Origin: Bacteroidaceae bacterium
Lineage (GTDB): Bacteria; Bacteroidota; Bacteroidia; Bacteroidales; Bacteroidaceae
Direction: 5' to 3'
NCBI GenBank assembly: GCA_017427185.1
Contig: JAFRTJ010000061.1
Location: 1-64,000, forward strand
DNA: 64,000 nt
Of the stretch, positions 40,023 to 48,852 are shown one piece after another. The position numbers and the translations under genes were made by a program. The notes under the pieces are model-generated. The model was not told where the DNA came from and searched no databases. It worked only from the letters and a program-made list of their open reading frames with translations. Numbering within the stretch: position 1 is the first letter of the stretch; each line of letters opens with the position of its first letter.

Positions 40023-41531
40023 TCACTGCTTGGGCAAAGTGACATGAAAGTTCTCGTTGGGCGTGTGAGCTTCCTTAACAATGGCAACCAACTCAGCCAC
40101 CTTATCAGGATATAGAACAGCCACGTTATTGTCCTCGTGGATATCTGTGTCGAGATCGTAGAGCTCACAGATTCCTTTCTTCACAATAAGTTTCCAGTTC
40201 TCTTTGCGTACGGCTATCTGATCTGTCTCATTGAATTCCCAATAGAGATATTCATGAGATTCCTGATTGGCATCATCGCCTGTCAGGGTGGGCAGGAACG
40301 ATATGCCATCGAAGTAATCCGTCTCTGACTTCTGATACCTGCTGATGTAATTGTCCTCCCCAATAATATGGCAGAAGGTAGGCATGATATCCCAAAAGGC
40401 AATGGGATGATTGTTTTTCACACCTGCGGGCACATGGCCGGGCCAGCGAACAATGAAGGGCACGCGAATGCCACCTTCGTGACAACTGCGTTTCAACCCT
40501 CTCAGTACACCATCTCGATTGAAGAAAGTAGGATCAGCACCACCTTCTTCGTGAGGTCCGTTGTCACTGGAGAAAATAAGAATGGTATTGTCTGCCATCC
40601 CTTTTTCCTGCAATTTGTCCATAATCTCACCCACATAGGTATCCAGACGGGTAATCATGCCAGCAAACTCAGCATGCACATTGCTGACGGCATGATACCA
40701 ACTGCCTTCTTGCCCGCTGAAACTTTTGTCCTCCTGGAATTTCTTCTTGTAAGCGAGAAGGATGCTGTCTTCTGGTTGAACGAGTTCTGCGTGAGGCAGA
40801 GTATAGGTGAAAAGCCCATAAAAAGGTTGCTCAGCTGTCTGCCTGTCCAACCACTCCAATGCATGCTGGTGAATCAGGTCTGCGCTGTATTGGGGGCGAT
40901 TGAAGTAATCCTTGCCATAGAAATCATGCTCGATGTTTTCCTCAAGCAATTGGCGTGTCATGACAGAGTCCCCGTCTGCCTTACTGTATTTGTTCAGAAA
41001 GTTTGGATAATATGCATGAGCTTGGAATTGGCAGACAGGACCATAAAACTCATCCACTCCACGCTTGTCAGGCGTGGAGACACTGCCCTCATAACCGCCT
41101 GCCCATTTTCCAAATTGAGCGGTAGCGTAGCCATGATTCTTCATGATTTCAGGCAGTACGATATGGTTGGGGTCCAAAGGATGTTGACCAACAAGGGCGA
41201 AGTCAGTATTATTGCCATATTGGATGGTGTTGTCGAAACTCCAATATTCCTTGTTCCCCCGCACTTCGCAATGGCCAGTATGCTGACCTGTCATGAGTGA
41301 GGCACGGGAGGGAGCACTGACAGGACTGCCTGAATATGCCTGCATGAATTGCATACCTTGGCTGGCCAGACGGTCAATGTTGGGAGTATTGATGTATTGC
41401 TGACCATAGCAAGCGAGATCACCCCACCCCATGTCGTCGCAAAGAACGAATATGATATTAGGTTTTTCTTGTGCCAAAGCAGTTAGTGAGGAAAAACCAG
41501 CGAGGGAGCAAAATACGTATACAGGCTTCAT
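40023..41531 (-). CDS. Secreted serine-type sulfatase
   Basis: A 502-residue exported sulfatase (signal peptide MKPVYVFCSLAGFSSLTALA). The metal-binding start PNIIFVLCDDMGWGDLACYG and the active-site motif SAPSRASLMTG are clear. The residue matured to formylglycine is Ser72, so the aerobic Cys-only maturase would not serve and an anaerobic radical-SAM sulfatase maturase (anSME) is implied; none is in this window. Further motifs are GKWAGGYEGS, FSSDNGPHEEGG and the late GGIRVPFIVRWPG. It would remove sulfate esters from sulfated mucin glycans or glycosaminoglycans. Sub-family and target position cannot be told by eye. It is convergent with the sialidase gene. Confidence 0.92.
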   Translation of the reverse strand: MKPVYVFCSLAGFSSLTALAQEKPNIIFVLCDDMGWGDLACYGQQYINTPNIDRLASQGMQFMQAYSGSPVSAPSRASLMTGQHTGHCEVRGNKEYWSFDNTIQYGNNTDFALVGQHPLDPNHIVLPEIMKNHGYATAQFGKWAGGYEGSVSTPDKRGVDEFYGPVCQFQAHAYYPNFLNKYSKADGDSVMTRQLLEENIEHDFYGKDYFNRPQYSADLIHQHALEWLDRQTAEQPFYGLFTYTLPHAELVQPEDSILLAYKKKFQEDKSFSGQEGSWYHAVSNVHAEFAGMITRLDTYVGEIMDKLQEKGMADNTILIFSSDNGPHEEGGADPTFFNRDGVLRGLKRSCHEGGIRVPFIVRWPGHVPAGVKNNHPIAFWDIMPTFCHIIGEDNYISRYQKSETDYFDGISFLPTLTGDDANQESHEYLYWEFNETDQIAVRKENWKLIVKKGICELYDLDTDIHEDNNVAVLYPDKVAELVAIVKEAHTPNENFHVTLPKQ

Positions 41532-41598
41532 TTTACAAAGGAAGAAATGAGACTACTCAAAAAAAAAGAAAATGGCTGATGACTCAGCCAAATCTCCT

Positions 41599-41687
41599 TG
41601 GTGCCCGGAACGGGACTCGAACCCGTACGACCGGTAATGGTCAAGGGATTTTAAGTCCCTCGTGTCTACCAATTCCACCATCTGGGC
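41599..41687 (-). tRNA. tRNA-Leu (anticodon TAA)
   Basis: On the minus strand a class II tRNA is seen: acceptor GCCCAGA / TCCGGGC, D-arm GGTGGAATTGGTAGACAC, anticodon arm AGGGA-CTTAAAA-TCCCT with anticodon TAA, a long variable arm with GACC/GGTC stem, T-arm ACGGG-TTCGAGT-CCCGT, discriminator A and an encoded CCA (41601-41599). It closely resembles Leu(UAA) tRNAs of other bacteria. Position 5:68 of the acceptor stem is an A-C mismatch. Confidence 0.95.
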
Positions 41688-41796
41688 ATCAATGTGGGCG
41701 CAAAGTTACAAAATAATGTGAAAGTAAAGAAGAAATTGCCCACAAATCTCATCTTTTTGTCGAAAAAACATTTCAGGACAAGCCTTCAGGCTTTGA

Positions 41797-42354
41797 TTAG
41801 TTGTTGATAATCAAGGTACCTGTGGAGGCTAGGTAATTCACACGATAACGAAATAGGGTGCGACCGCCTTTACCTATACTGACGATACCCTGATTGTTGA
41901 GATCATAGGTGCGTTGACAACGGGAGCAATGGGCAAAGCCACCTTCCTGAAGAATCATACGCTTGGCAATGTTGCTCTCCTCATAGCAATTGGAGCAAGC
42001 CAAATCAAAGCAGACAACGGCAGGAACATCTTGCCCCATCTCTGGAATGTTTGGAAGACCAACTATGAAGCCACTGAGCCCCAAATAGAATCCAGAATAC
42101 TGGCTGAGTGCAATTTGGTTGACGGGTGTGCTGCCATTGTGGCTGGCAAAGATGTACTGCTTGTTGTTTCCATAGATGGTGCAGAATTCACCCATACTGT
42201 TGCATGCCGTATATAGTTGAGGCACAGAATAAACGTTGTCCATGATGAATTTTGCAGGCAAGCGAGCATAAAGAGTATCAGCCTCACCGCAAGAGAGACA
42301 ACATGATACGGCAAAGAGACAACCAAGAATGCGGAAAAGGAATGAATTACGCAT
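41797..42354 (-). CDS. Lipoprotein with two CxxC pairs (Rieske- or zinc-ribbon-like)
   Basis: A 185-residue protein with a signal ending in a cysteine-rich lipobox region (LFAVSCCLSC). The C-terminal half has two CxxC pairs, DLACSNCYEE and AHCSRCQRTYD, followed by strands SIGKGGRTLFRYRV. The spacing resembles Rieske-like or zinc-ribbon proteins seen in Bacteroidetes, but the two histidines of a true Rieske 2Fe-2S site (CxH..CxxH) are not both in place, so structural zinc is more likely. Its ATG follows the argH stop codon immediately (TAAATG), so the two are cotranslated. Role unknown. Confidence 0.65.
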   Translation of the reverse strand: MRNSFLFRILGCLFAVSCCLSCGEADTLYARLPAKFIMDNVYSVPQLYTACNSMGEFCTIYGNNKQYIFASHNGSTPVNQIALSQYSGFYLGLSGFIVGLPNIPEMGQDVPAVVCFDLACSNCYEESNIAKRMILQEGGFAHCSRCQRTYDLNNQGIVSIGKGGRTLFRYRVNYLASTGTLIINN

Positions 42355-43692
42355 TTATTTGCCCTCCACCAGTTTGCGTTCAGCCTCTTCCATCCGTTGG
42401 AAGTTGAAGCCTTCCCATACATCATCCATCAAAGCTGCAATCTGCTCAGTACAAAGATTGCCAATGCTGCCTTCATGAGTATGATGAACTTTCTTGACAG
42501 GTATGAACTTGCCTGCCTCGATGTCGAGCCCCACCTTCTTGTACGCATCGCGGAAAGGCATTCCCTCATTAGCCAGACGATTGACCTCCTCGACAGAAAA
42601 CATCAAATCATAGCGAGGGTCATCCAGCAGCTGCTTATTTACTTGCATCTTGTTGATGATATAGGCAGTCATCTGGAGGCAATCACGAAGCTCTTGGAAA
42701 GCAGGTAGGAAGACTTCCTTGATAATCTGGAGATCACGGAAGTATCCACTGGGCAGATTGTTCATGATAAGGGTAATCTGCTGAGGCAATGCCTGTATCT
42801 TGTTGCATTTTGCACGCGTCAGTTCAAAAACGTCAGGATTCTTCTTGTGAGGCATGATGCTGGAACCTGTCGTACACTCGTTGGGGAGCTTTACGAAGGC
42901 AAAGTTTTGGCTATTGAACAAGCATGCATCGAAAGCCAGTTTTGCAATGGTGCCAGCAATGGTTGCCAAGGCAAAGGCAACGTTGCGCTCCATCTTGCCT
43001 CGTCCCATCTGGGCATAGACCACGTTGTAATCCAACGAGTCAAAACCAAGGAGTTGGGTAGTCAGGGTACGATTGAGGGGAAAACTGCTGCCATAACCGG
43101 CCGCACTGCCAAGAGGATTGCGATTGGTCATGCGGAAAGCTGCCTGCAGGAACATCATGTCATCAACAAGACTCTCTGCATAAGCGCCAAACCACAAGCC
43201 AAAGCTGCTGGGCATGGCCACTTGAAGATGTGTGTAGCCAGGCATAAGCACATCACGGCAGAGTTCGCTTTGCTGCTGAAGCTCCAGGAAAAGGGAACGA
43301 ACATCCTCTGCCACCAATTTCAACTGGCGTCGAGTGAAAAGTTTAATGTCAACGAGTACTTGATCGTTGCGGCTGCGTCCACTATGAATTTTTTTGCCGA
43401 TATCTCCCAAAGAGCGGGTAAGCATGAGCTCTATCTGAGAATGAACGTCCTCGATACCATCCTCGATAACAAAGTTTCCAGCCTTTATTTCCGTATAAAT
43501 CTTGCGAAGTTCTGCCAAAAGAGATTGAAGCTCATCAGCTTTAAGAAGGCCAATGCTCTCCAGCATGATGATGTGTGCAATAGACCCTATTACATCGTGC
43601 TCAGCCAAATAGAGGTCCATCTCACGGTCACGTCCAACGGTAAACTGCTCAATCTTCTTGTTGATTTGAAAATTCTTCTCCCAGAGTTTCAT
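42355..43692 (-). CDS. argH: Argininosuccinate lyase
   Basis: The 445-residue enzyme splits argininosuccinate into arginine and fumarate, the last step of arginine synthesis in the cytosol. Conserved blocks of the fumarase/aspartase superfamily are present: KIHSGRSRNDQV (catalytic His/Ser region), MPGYTHLQVAMP and the signature GSSIMPHKKNPD. Length matches the family. It lies about 30 bp downstream of the SRPBCC gene and directly abuts a small lipoprotein gene. Confidence 0.97.
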   Translation of the reverse strand: MKLWEKNFQINKKIEQFTVGRDREMDLYLAEHDVIGSIAHIIMLESIGLLKADELQSLLAELRKIYTEIKAGNFVIEDGIEDVHSQIELMLTRSLGDIGKKIHSGRSRNDQVLVDIKLFTRRQLKLVAEDVRSLFLELQQQSELCRDVLMPGYTHLQVAMPSSFGLWFGAYAESLVDDMMFLQAAFRMTNRNPLGSAAGYGSSFPLNRTLTTQLLGFDSLDYNVVYAQMGRGKMERNVAFALATIAGTIAKLAFDACLFNSQNFAFVKLPNECTTGSSIMPHKKNPDVFELTRAKCNKIQALPQQITLIMNNLPSGYFRDLQIIKEVFLPAFQELRDCLQMTAYIINKMQVNKQLLDDPRYDLMFSVEEVNRLANEGMPFRDAYKKVGLDIEAGKFIPVKKVHHTHEGSIGNLCTEQIAALMDDVWEGFNFQRMEEAERKLVEGK

Positions 43693-43725
43693 TGATGATG
43701 GAATAACAAATGATTTGAATCAAAT

Positions 43726-44205
43726 CTAATAGGGCAACATGGAAAGCATCGTAGCCAGCCCTTCTACGCCTTGTTCAATTTTGTTGCCAAGCATTTGCTT
43801 GATGAAGAAATTGAGGTTGGCCCCTATGGTTGCACGTAGTTTGCACCCCAATTCAGTAGGGAGCAATTGCAGCCAGAGATTGGCTTGGATAGGAGTGCCC
43901 TCAAGGGCAAACTTGATGCATTTGTTGGGGTCTCGCTCAATGATACGCAAGACAATCTTGCCTAGAGGTGCAGCATCACCAGAGATGGTATCGTTGGTGA
44001 ATTCCATCTTTTCAAGGATATCCTTGATTTTGGCAACTTGTTCAGGTTTGACTTGATCGCCAGCCTTTTCTAATACTATCTGTTCGAAATTGGGATCGTT
44101 GACACGTTCACGTATGGCTTCCAAATGTGTAAGGTCGCTCAGCTTCTCGTATACAACCTCTATGGGAGCATAAATCTGTTTTACGCTACTCTCGTACTTT
44201 GTCAT
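43726..44205 (-). CDS. SRPBCC-fold (polyketide cyclase-like) protein
   Basis: From ATG 44205 the protein has 159 residues. It begins MTKYESSVKQIYAPIEVVYEKLSDLTHLE, the strand-helix opening of START/SRPBCC ligand-binding folds, and closes with a long amphipathic helix (NFFIKQMLGNKIEQGVEGLA). The fold binds small hydrophobic ligands, but these short stand-alone bacterial proteins have no known substrate. It lies between pyrE (32 bp upstream) and argH on the same strand. No function is assigned. Confidence 0.75.
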   Translation of the reverse strand: MTKYESSVKQIYAPIEVVYEKLSDLTHLEAIRERVNDPNFEQIVLEKAGDQVKPEQVAKIKDILEKMEFTNDTISGDAAPLGKIVLRIIERDPNKCIKFALEGTPIQANLWLQLLPTELGCKLRATIGANLNFFIKQMLGNKIEQGVEGLATMLSMLPY

Positions 44206-44237
44206 ATCTGAATGAATATGTTTTTTTGTAAATTTGT

Positions 44238-44870
44238 TTACGCAAGCCAATGGTCGGGGTCACTGTGCCATTCGTTGAGAACGGGTACCTCATCTTCGCT
44301 GATGTACCCAATGCGAAGTGCCTCAGAAACTACGGCCTCGTAATTAGTGAGGGTAATCAGGGGGACGCCAACTTTCTTGAATGCTTCAACGGAAACGGGC
44401 AGACCGTAAGTATAAGAAGCAACCATGCCTACAACCTCACAACCATTGTTGCGGATGGCGTCTACAGCCTTGAGACTGCTGCCGCCAGTACTGACAAGAT
44501 CCTCCACTACAACGACTTTCATACCTGGCTTTAATTCACCTTCGATGAGATTCTCGAGTCCATGATCCTTGGGCTTGCTGCGGACGTAAACAAAAGGAAG
44601 ACAGAGAAGGTCGGCTACCAATGCTCCTTGGGCAATGGCGCCCGTGGCAACCCCTGCGATTGCATCTACTTCAGAGAAATTCTCGAGGATTATACGGGAC
44701 AACTCCAGCTTGACGAAGCTGCGAAGTTCAGGATAAGAAAGCGTTTTGCGATTGTCGCAATAGAACGGGCTCTTGAGTCCGCTTGCCCAAGTGAATGGGT
44801 TGGTCGGTTGCACCTTGATTGCCTTGACTTTCAATAATTTGTTTGCAAAGATTGTCTCTAAGGTTTTCAT
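44238..44870 (-). CDS. pyrE: Orotate phosphoribosyltransferase
   Basis: The 210-residue enzyme joins orotate and PRPP to give OMP in pyrimidine synthesis. The PRPP-binding loop is VVVEDLVSTGGSS, the catalytic flexible loop is RSKPKDHG, and SGLKSPFYCDNR fits the orotate-binding region. Start is placed at ATG 44870; the upstream in-frame codons are not used because the TACCTTTG box at 44919-44912 lies within them. The gene begins a unit with the SRPBCC protein and argH. Confidence 0.95.
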   Translation of the reverse strand: MKTLETIFANKLLKVKAIKVQPTNPFTWASGLKSPFYCDNRKTLSYPELRSFVKLELSRIILENFSEVDAIAGVATGAIAQGALVADLLCLPFVYVRSKPKDHGLENLIEGELKPGMKVVVVEDLVSTGGSSLKAVDAIRNNGCEVVGMVASYTYGLPVSVEAFKKVGVPLITLTNYEAVVSEALRIGYISEDEVPVLNEWHSDPDHWLA

Positions 44871-44911
44871 AAATATGATTGAATTTAAATCGTTGATACT
44901 TTTTTCACGCA

Positions 44912-44919
44912 CAAAGGTA
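44912..44919 (-). promoter_or_regulatory. -7 box of pyrE
   Basis: Minus-strand TACCTTTG, 41 bp before the pyrE start and 22 bp after the recX stop, indicating that pyrE is transcribed separately from prmC-recX. Confidence 0.6.
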
Positions 44920-44941
44920 AGAAATTACATTGTAATTAGCT

Positions 44942-45412
44942 CTATTCCATGTCGGAAAAATCTAATCTTTTAACGATAATTCCCATTTCGAAACCTCGAG
45001 ACGTCAGGTGTTTGACGATTTTTGCCTTCCTGTGGTAATCGTTCTTTTCGTTATGGAGAGAACGGGATTTTTGTGCAATAACTTTATCCAGGACATGTAA
45101 ATATTCGTCTTCCTCAATCTGCAGAAGACCATATTGGATGGCTTCCTCGTCAAGTCCTTGCACATGCAGCATTTGTCGAATCTTAACACGTCCCCAATGA
45201 TTGTAACGGAGTTTGTCAAGGCAATAGGCTCGAGCAAAGCGATTGTTGTCAATATATTTCTCACTAATCAGATAATTGATTGCATCGTTTGCTTCAGAAA
45301 GAGAGATTCCCCATTTGAGCAGTTTGCTGCGTATCTCATTTGAAGAATGCTCACCGCTACTGCAGAGAGAAGTTGCACGATGGAGTGCCTGTTCGTAGGT
45401 TAGTTCTTTCAT
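44942..45412 (-). CDS. recX: Regulatory protein RecX
   Basis: The 156-residue protein has the three repeated three-helix modules of RecX: TYEQALHRATSLCSSGEHSS..IRSKLLKWG, ISEKYIDNNRFARAYCLDKL, and GRVKIRQMLHVQGL. RecX binds inside the RecA filament groove and limits recombinase activity. Its ATG overlaps the prmC stop codon by 4 bp (ATGA). RecA itself is not in the window. The prmC-recX pairing, divergent from ribD, is an arrangement I know from other Bacteroidales. Confidence 0.9.
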   Translation of the reverse strand: MKELTYEQALHRATSLCSSGEHSSNEIRSKLLKWGISLSEANDAINYLISEKYIDNNRFARAYCLDKLRYNHWGRVKIRQMLHVQGLDEEAIQYGLLQIEEDEYLHVLDKVIAQKSRSLHNEKNDYHRKAKIVKHLTSRGFEMGIIVKRLDFSDME

Positions 45413-46239
45413 TTGAAAACAGATTTTATAAATCGAGGATTTCCAAACTGATCTTGGCGTAGTTCAATATCGTCGAATTTCATCTCGGAAAGCATGGATA
45501 TCAATTCGTTCCCATATATTTGATTTATCTCGAAAAAGAGCATTCCAGAAGGGGCTAAGTGTGATTGCGCGTATTCTGCTATTGCTCTATAAAACAATAA
45601 GGGATTGTCATTGGGTACAAAAAGTGCGAGATGAGGCTCGTAAAGAAGGACATTATCATCCATGTCGGCTTTCTCTCGTTCACAGATATAAGGCGGGTTG
45701 CTGACAATAAGTTGCCATTTTTCATTGTTGTTGTGTCTAGGATGTAAAATATCTTCGGAAACGAAATTTATTTTTGTTTGAAGAAATTCTGCATTTTTCT
45801 GAGCGATAGCCAATGATTCAGGAGAAATGTCTGAAGCTGTAACAGGAAACCCTTCCAGAGATAGCGAAATGGCAATGCATCCGCTGCCTGTTCCCACATC
45901 AAGCAGTCTGCAAAATGGTCGATCAGGAGAAGGCACGGTCGACAAAATCCATTGGACCAATTCAGCTGTTTCAGGGCGAGGAATAAGTACGCCTGGTGCC
46001 ACGTGAAAGATATGACCACAGAATTCTGCCTGTCCCAAAATATACTGTACAGGTTCTTTTTGCATCAATCTTTGTATAATTTCCTCTAGTTTATTGCGGT
46101 CATTTGCAGACAAAAGTGTATCTTTGCCTAGCATCAAATCGGTTTGAGAGAGGCCAAAACGCATTTCCATCACCATTCGGTAAAGTGCTCGAGCCTCGCC
46201 TGGCGGATATATTTGCTGCAAGCGTTGAACATAATTCAT
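45409..46239 (-). CDS. prmC: Peptide chain release factor N5-glutamine methyltransferase
   Basis: PrmC (276 residues from ATG 46239) methylates the glutamine of the GGQ motif in RF1 and RF2. The SAM-binding motif is LLDVGTGSGCIAISLS and the catalytic motif is VSNPPYICERE; the N-terminal helical domain contains EPVQYILGQAEFCG, which is typical. Upstream in-frame methionines are rejected because the frame there lacks family similarity and spans the divergent promoter region. A TATCTTTG box ends only 5 bp before this ATG, so the mRNA may be leaderless. Confidence 0.93.
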   Translation of the reverse strand: MNYVQRLQQIYPPGEARALYRMVMEMRFGLSQTDLMLGKDTLLSANDRNKLEEIIQRLMQKEPVQYILGQAEFCGHIFHVAPGVLIPRPETAELVQWILSTVPSPDRPFCRLLDVGTGSGCIAISLSLEGFPVTASDISPESLAIAQKNAEFLQTKINFVSEDILHPRHNNNEKWQLIVSNPPYICEREKADMDDNVLLYEPHLALFVPNDNPLLFYRAIAEYAQSHLAPSGMLFFEINQIYGNELISMLSEMKFDDIELRQDQFGNPRFIKSVFK

Positions 46240-46244
46240 ATCAG

Positions 46245-46252
46245 CAAAGATA
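46245..46252 (-). promoter_or_regulatory. -7 box of prmC
   Basis: Minus-strand TATCTTTG whose last base is 5 bp from the first base of the prmC start codon. The predicted transcription start falls almost at the ATG. Confidence 0.6.
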
Positions 46253-46293
46253 CGAATAAAAAAAACAAAAAGGAACAGAATAGACAAAGAAAT

Positions 46294-47283
46294 ATGGGTT
46301 ATGATAACAAATTCATGGAGCGTTGTATCCAATTGGCTCGATGCGGAGAGTACGGTGCTGCTCCTAATCCTATGGTTGGGGCTGTCATAGTGCATAAGGG
46401 TCGAATCCTGGGTGAAGGTTATCATTGTCTTTGTGGTGGCCCTCATGCGGAAGTGAATGCTATCCGTAGCGTTAAACAAAAAGAATTGCTGCATGAAAGC
46501 ACCCTCTACGTGAGTTTGGAACCCTGTGCTCACTACGGGAAAACCTCTCCTTGTGCCGATTTAATCATCGCGAACCAAATTCCTCAAGTGGTAGTGGGTA
46601 CTTTAGATCCATTTGCCAAAGTAAACGGATTGGGAGTCAAAAAAATGAGAGATGCTGGGATAGAGGTGATTGTTGGCGTAATGGAGAAAGAATGCAGGGC
46701 ATTGAACGAACGTTTTTTCACTTTCCACAGGAAGAAACGTCCTTGGATTCTCTTGAAATGGGCGCAATCCCAAGATGGATTCATTGCTCAAGAAGACGGA
46801 ACTCCTGTAACCTTTTCCACTGTTGAGACTCAAGTGTTGATGCATCGATTACGTGCTTACAACAAAGCTGTCATGATAGGAACACGAACTGCATTGATTG
46901 ACAATCCGTCGCTGACGACACGATATTGGCCGGGTCCCAACCCTGTGAGAGTAACTGTTGACCGCCATGACATCTTGCCCAACAATTTGAAAATAAAACA
47001 AGAAGGAGCCGAGACAAGAATTTATTCTTGTGGAAAGTTAAATGACATTCTGGCAGACCTTTACCAGCGGAACATTCAGTCGCTGATGGTGGAAGGCGGA
47101 ACGCAGTTGTTGCAATCATTCATCGACGAAGGCTTGTGGGATGAAATTAGAATTGAAACATCTCCAATGAGATTGAGGAAAGGAATTGTTGCCCCCGCAA
47201 TAGCGTATGCAAAAAACGTCGAAGAAACAGAAATTGATGGAAACGGCATTCGAATCTTACGTCCCTTGAATTATGAATTCTGA
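46294..47283 (+). CDS. ribD: Bifunctional riboflavin biosynthesis deaminase/reductase
   Basis: The 329-residue protein carries both activities of RibD. The N-terminal cytidine-deaminase-like domain has the zinc site GGPHAEVNAI and EPCAHYGKTSPCADLI and deaminates the pyrimidine intermediate. The C-terminal reductase domain (from ~150; RPWILLKWAQSQDGFIA, MVEGGTQLLQSF) reduces the ribosyl side chain with NADPH. ATG 46294 is chosen because the deaminase domain begins right after it. It is divergent from prmC. No FMN riboswitch is visible in the 55-bp gap. Confidence 0.95.
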   Translation: MGYDNKFMERCIQLARCGEYGAAPNPMVGAVIVHKGRILGEGYHCLCGGPHAEVNAIRSVKQKELLHESTLYVSLEPCAHYGKTSPCADLIIANQIPQVVVGTLDPFAKVNGLGVKKMRDAGIEVIVGVMEKECRALNERFFTFHRKKRPWILLKWAQSQDGFIAQEDGTPVTFSTVETQVLMHRLRAYNKAVMIGTRTALIDNPSLTTRYWPGPNPVRVTVDRHDILPNNLKIKQEGAETRIYSCGKLNDILADLYQRNIQSLMVEGGTQLLQSFIDEGLWDEIRIETSPMRLRKGIVAPAIAYAKNVEETEIDGNGIRILRPLNYEF

Positions 47284-47412
47284 ATCCAAATGAATTATAA
47301 TGAAACTTTCGAAAACATAAAAAAGAACACAAAAAGGAGGTTTTAGAGGAAAGAAATCACTAATTTTACTTAATTCGAGTCTATATTATGCTCGTAAGTC
47401 AAATATTGTCTG

Positions 47413-47420
47413 TATTTTTG
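47413..47420 (+). promoter_or_regulatory. -7 box of the envelope operon
   Basis: TATTTTTG lies 53 bp before the ATG at 47473. No clear TTG 20 bp upstream. The 47284-47412 gap shows no gene. Confidence 0.55.
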
Positions 47421-47472
47421 TAAACTCAATAAAGCATACGAGTGTATACATAACATGTGTGAACATAATCTG

Positions 47473-48852
47473 ATGAGAAAATCTCTATATCTGTTTTTCT
47501 TTATGCTGCCTCTCTTGATGAGTTCCTGCTGGAAGGACGAGGAAGAGATTGTGTTGGATAACCATTGCTATATCTCTTCGGTAGCATTAGGGACTATCAA
47601 ACGTGCTATCCATACTACTGATAAAGAAGGAAACGACAGTATCTATTATACAACTTTCACTGCAAGTTCCTATAAGATGTCTATCGATCAGAAGAATTTG
47701 CTTATAGAAAATCGTGATTCAATTCTATATGGTGCTATAGCATCTTCTGTGCTAACGACCATCACATACGAAGGTGCCACTTTACATTGGCGACCAGCAG
47801 ATGACCCTAATTCAGAATGGATTTTATATAACAGTTCTGATAGCTTGGATTTAAGAAAGCCTTTGCATTTGTTGGTATATGCTAATGATGCACAAAGTTA
47901 TCGTCAATATACTTTGAGACTTAACGTACACCAGCAGGAAGGTGACTCTCTCTACTGGAATCATGTGGATGAAGAGACGACAGTTTTCGCAGAAATGAAA
48001 GAAATGCGTGCCTTCATGAACAAAGGTACGCTTAAAGTATTAGGACAGACTTCTGACGGTATCCAAACAGCAGTACGTTCAGGACTCGCATCAGCGGGCG
48101 AATGGACCTTGGTTGCTACTAATTTGCCGAAGACAACCATTGTGAGCACCCTGCATCAACAGGGTGACAACTTGTTTGTAAGTTCCATCGAAGGAGCTAT
48201 TTATACTAGCCAGGATGCCATTACGTGGGAACAATTGGGACCTGTAATCCCCAATCGGACTCTGGTGGCAATTAGTTCCAACTTTTATTATGTTTTGATT
48301 GATGGTCTGCTTTATAGTTCGTCAAATGTTATCGATTGGAAAGTGGAATCCCTGGACAGCAGTCCTGAATATCTGCCTGACAATTTGATATACAGTAGTA
48401 TCTATGACCAAGAGAATGGGAACCATAGAATTCTGATTTGCGGAAACCGAGACGTAGAGACAGACACTACAGCAGTAGTATGGAGCAAAGTATGGTATGA
48501 CGACATGAAAGAAGGAGAAGCAGAATGGACTTATTATACACAGACGTCTGAGAATCCTTATTCTTGCCCTCGTCTGCAATATCTAACGATTATCCCATAT
48601 GACGGAAAGATGATAGCCATCGGAGGTGCTCCTGTAAACGGAGGTACTCATAAAGCGATGGACCATTTGTATTTTAGCAAAGATCATGGTGTTACATGGA
48701 AGGCAGACAGAGAGCTGCACCTGCCTTACGAGCTTTCTGGAGTCAGCGGACCCCTTACAGCAACCGTGGATGAAAATAACTTTATTTGGATCATAGCCAA
48801 TCAACAGGTATGGCGAGGACGTTTAAACAGACTCGGTTTCGTACGCCAATAA
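47473..48852 (+). CDS. DUF6242 lipoprotein
   Basis: From ATG 47473 the protein has 459 residues with a lipoprotein signal (MRKSLYLFFFMLPLLMSSC). The mature protein matches the DUF6242 type of Bacteroidetes: an N-terminal beta domain (~25-150) with TYEGATLHWRPADDPNSEW, then a C-terminal half resembling a sialidase-like propeller, with blade-like repeats such as AIYTSQDAITWEQLG, LLYSSSNVIDWKVE and LYFSKDHGVTWKAD. The latter resemble Asp boxes but no sialidase catalytic residues are visible. It heads the operon with DUF6089, uppS and bamA, suggesting an outer-membrane role that is still undefined. Confidence 0.75.
   Translation: MRKSLYLFFFMLPLLMSSCWKDEEEIVLDNHCYISSVALGTIKRAIHTTDKEGNDSIYYTTFTASSYKMSIDQKNLLIENRDSILYGAIASSVLTTITYEGATLHWRPADDPNSEWILYNSSDSLDLRKPLHLLVYANDAQSYRQYTLRLNVHQQEGDSLYWNHVDEETTVFAEMKEMRAFMNKGTLKVLGQTSDGIQTAVRSGLASAGEWTLVATNLPKTTIVSTLHQQGDNLFVSSIEGAIYTSQDAITWEQLGPVIPNRTLVAISSNFYYVLIDGLLYSSSNVIDWKVESLDSSPEYLPDNLIYSSIYDQENGNHRILICGNRDVETDTTAVVWSKVWYDDMKEGEAEWTYYTQTSENPYSCPRLQYLTIIPYDGKMIAIGGAPVNGGTHKAMDHLYFSKDHGVTWKADRELHLPYELSGVSGPLTATVDENNFIWIIANQQVWRGRLNRLGFVRQ

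Noticed and set aside
40368..41300. 310-residue plus-strand frame
   Set aside because: Shadow of the sulfatase gene.
41765..41790. Terminator after the CxxC lipoprotein gene
   Set aside because: AAGCCT-AGGCTT pairs, but the T tract is about 12 nt away and the loop is only two bases.
46240..46293. FMN riboswitch before ribD
   Set aside because: The gap is about 55 bp and A-rich, far too short for the RFN element.
46240..46533. N-terminal extension of prmC by 98 codons
   Set aside because: The extra residues overlap ribD and its upstream region and do not resemble any PrmC N-terminus; the promoter box lies inside.
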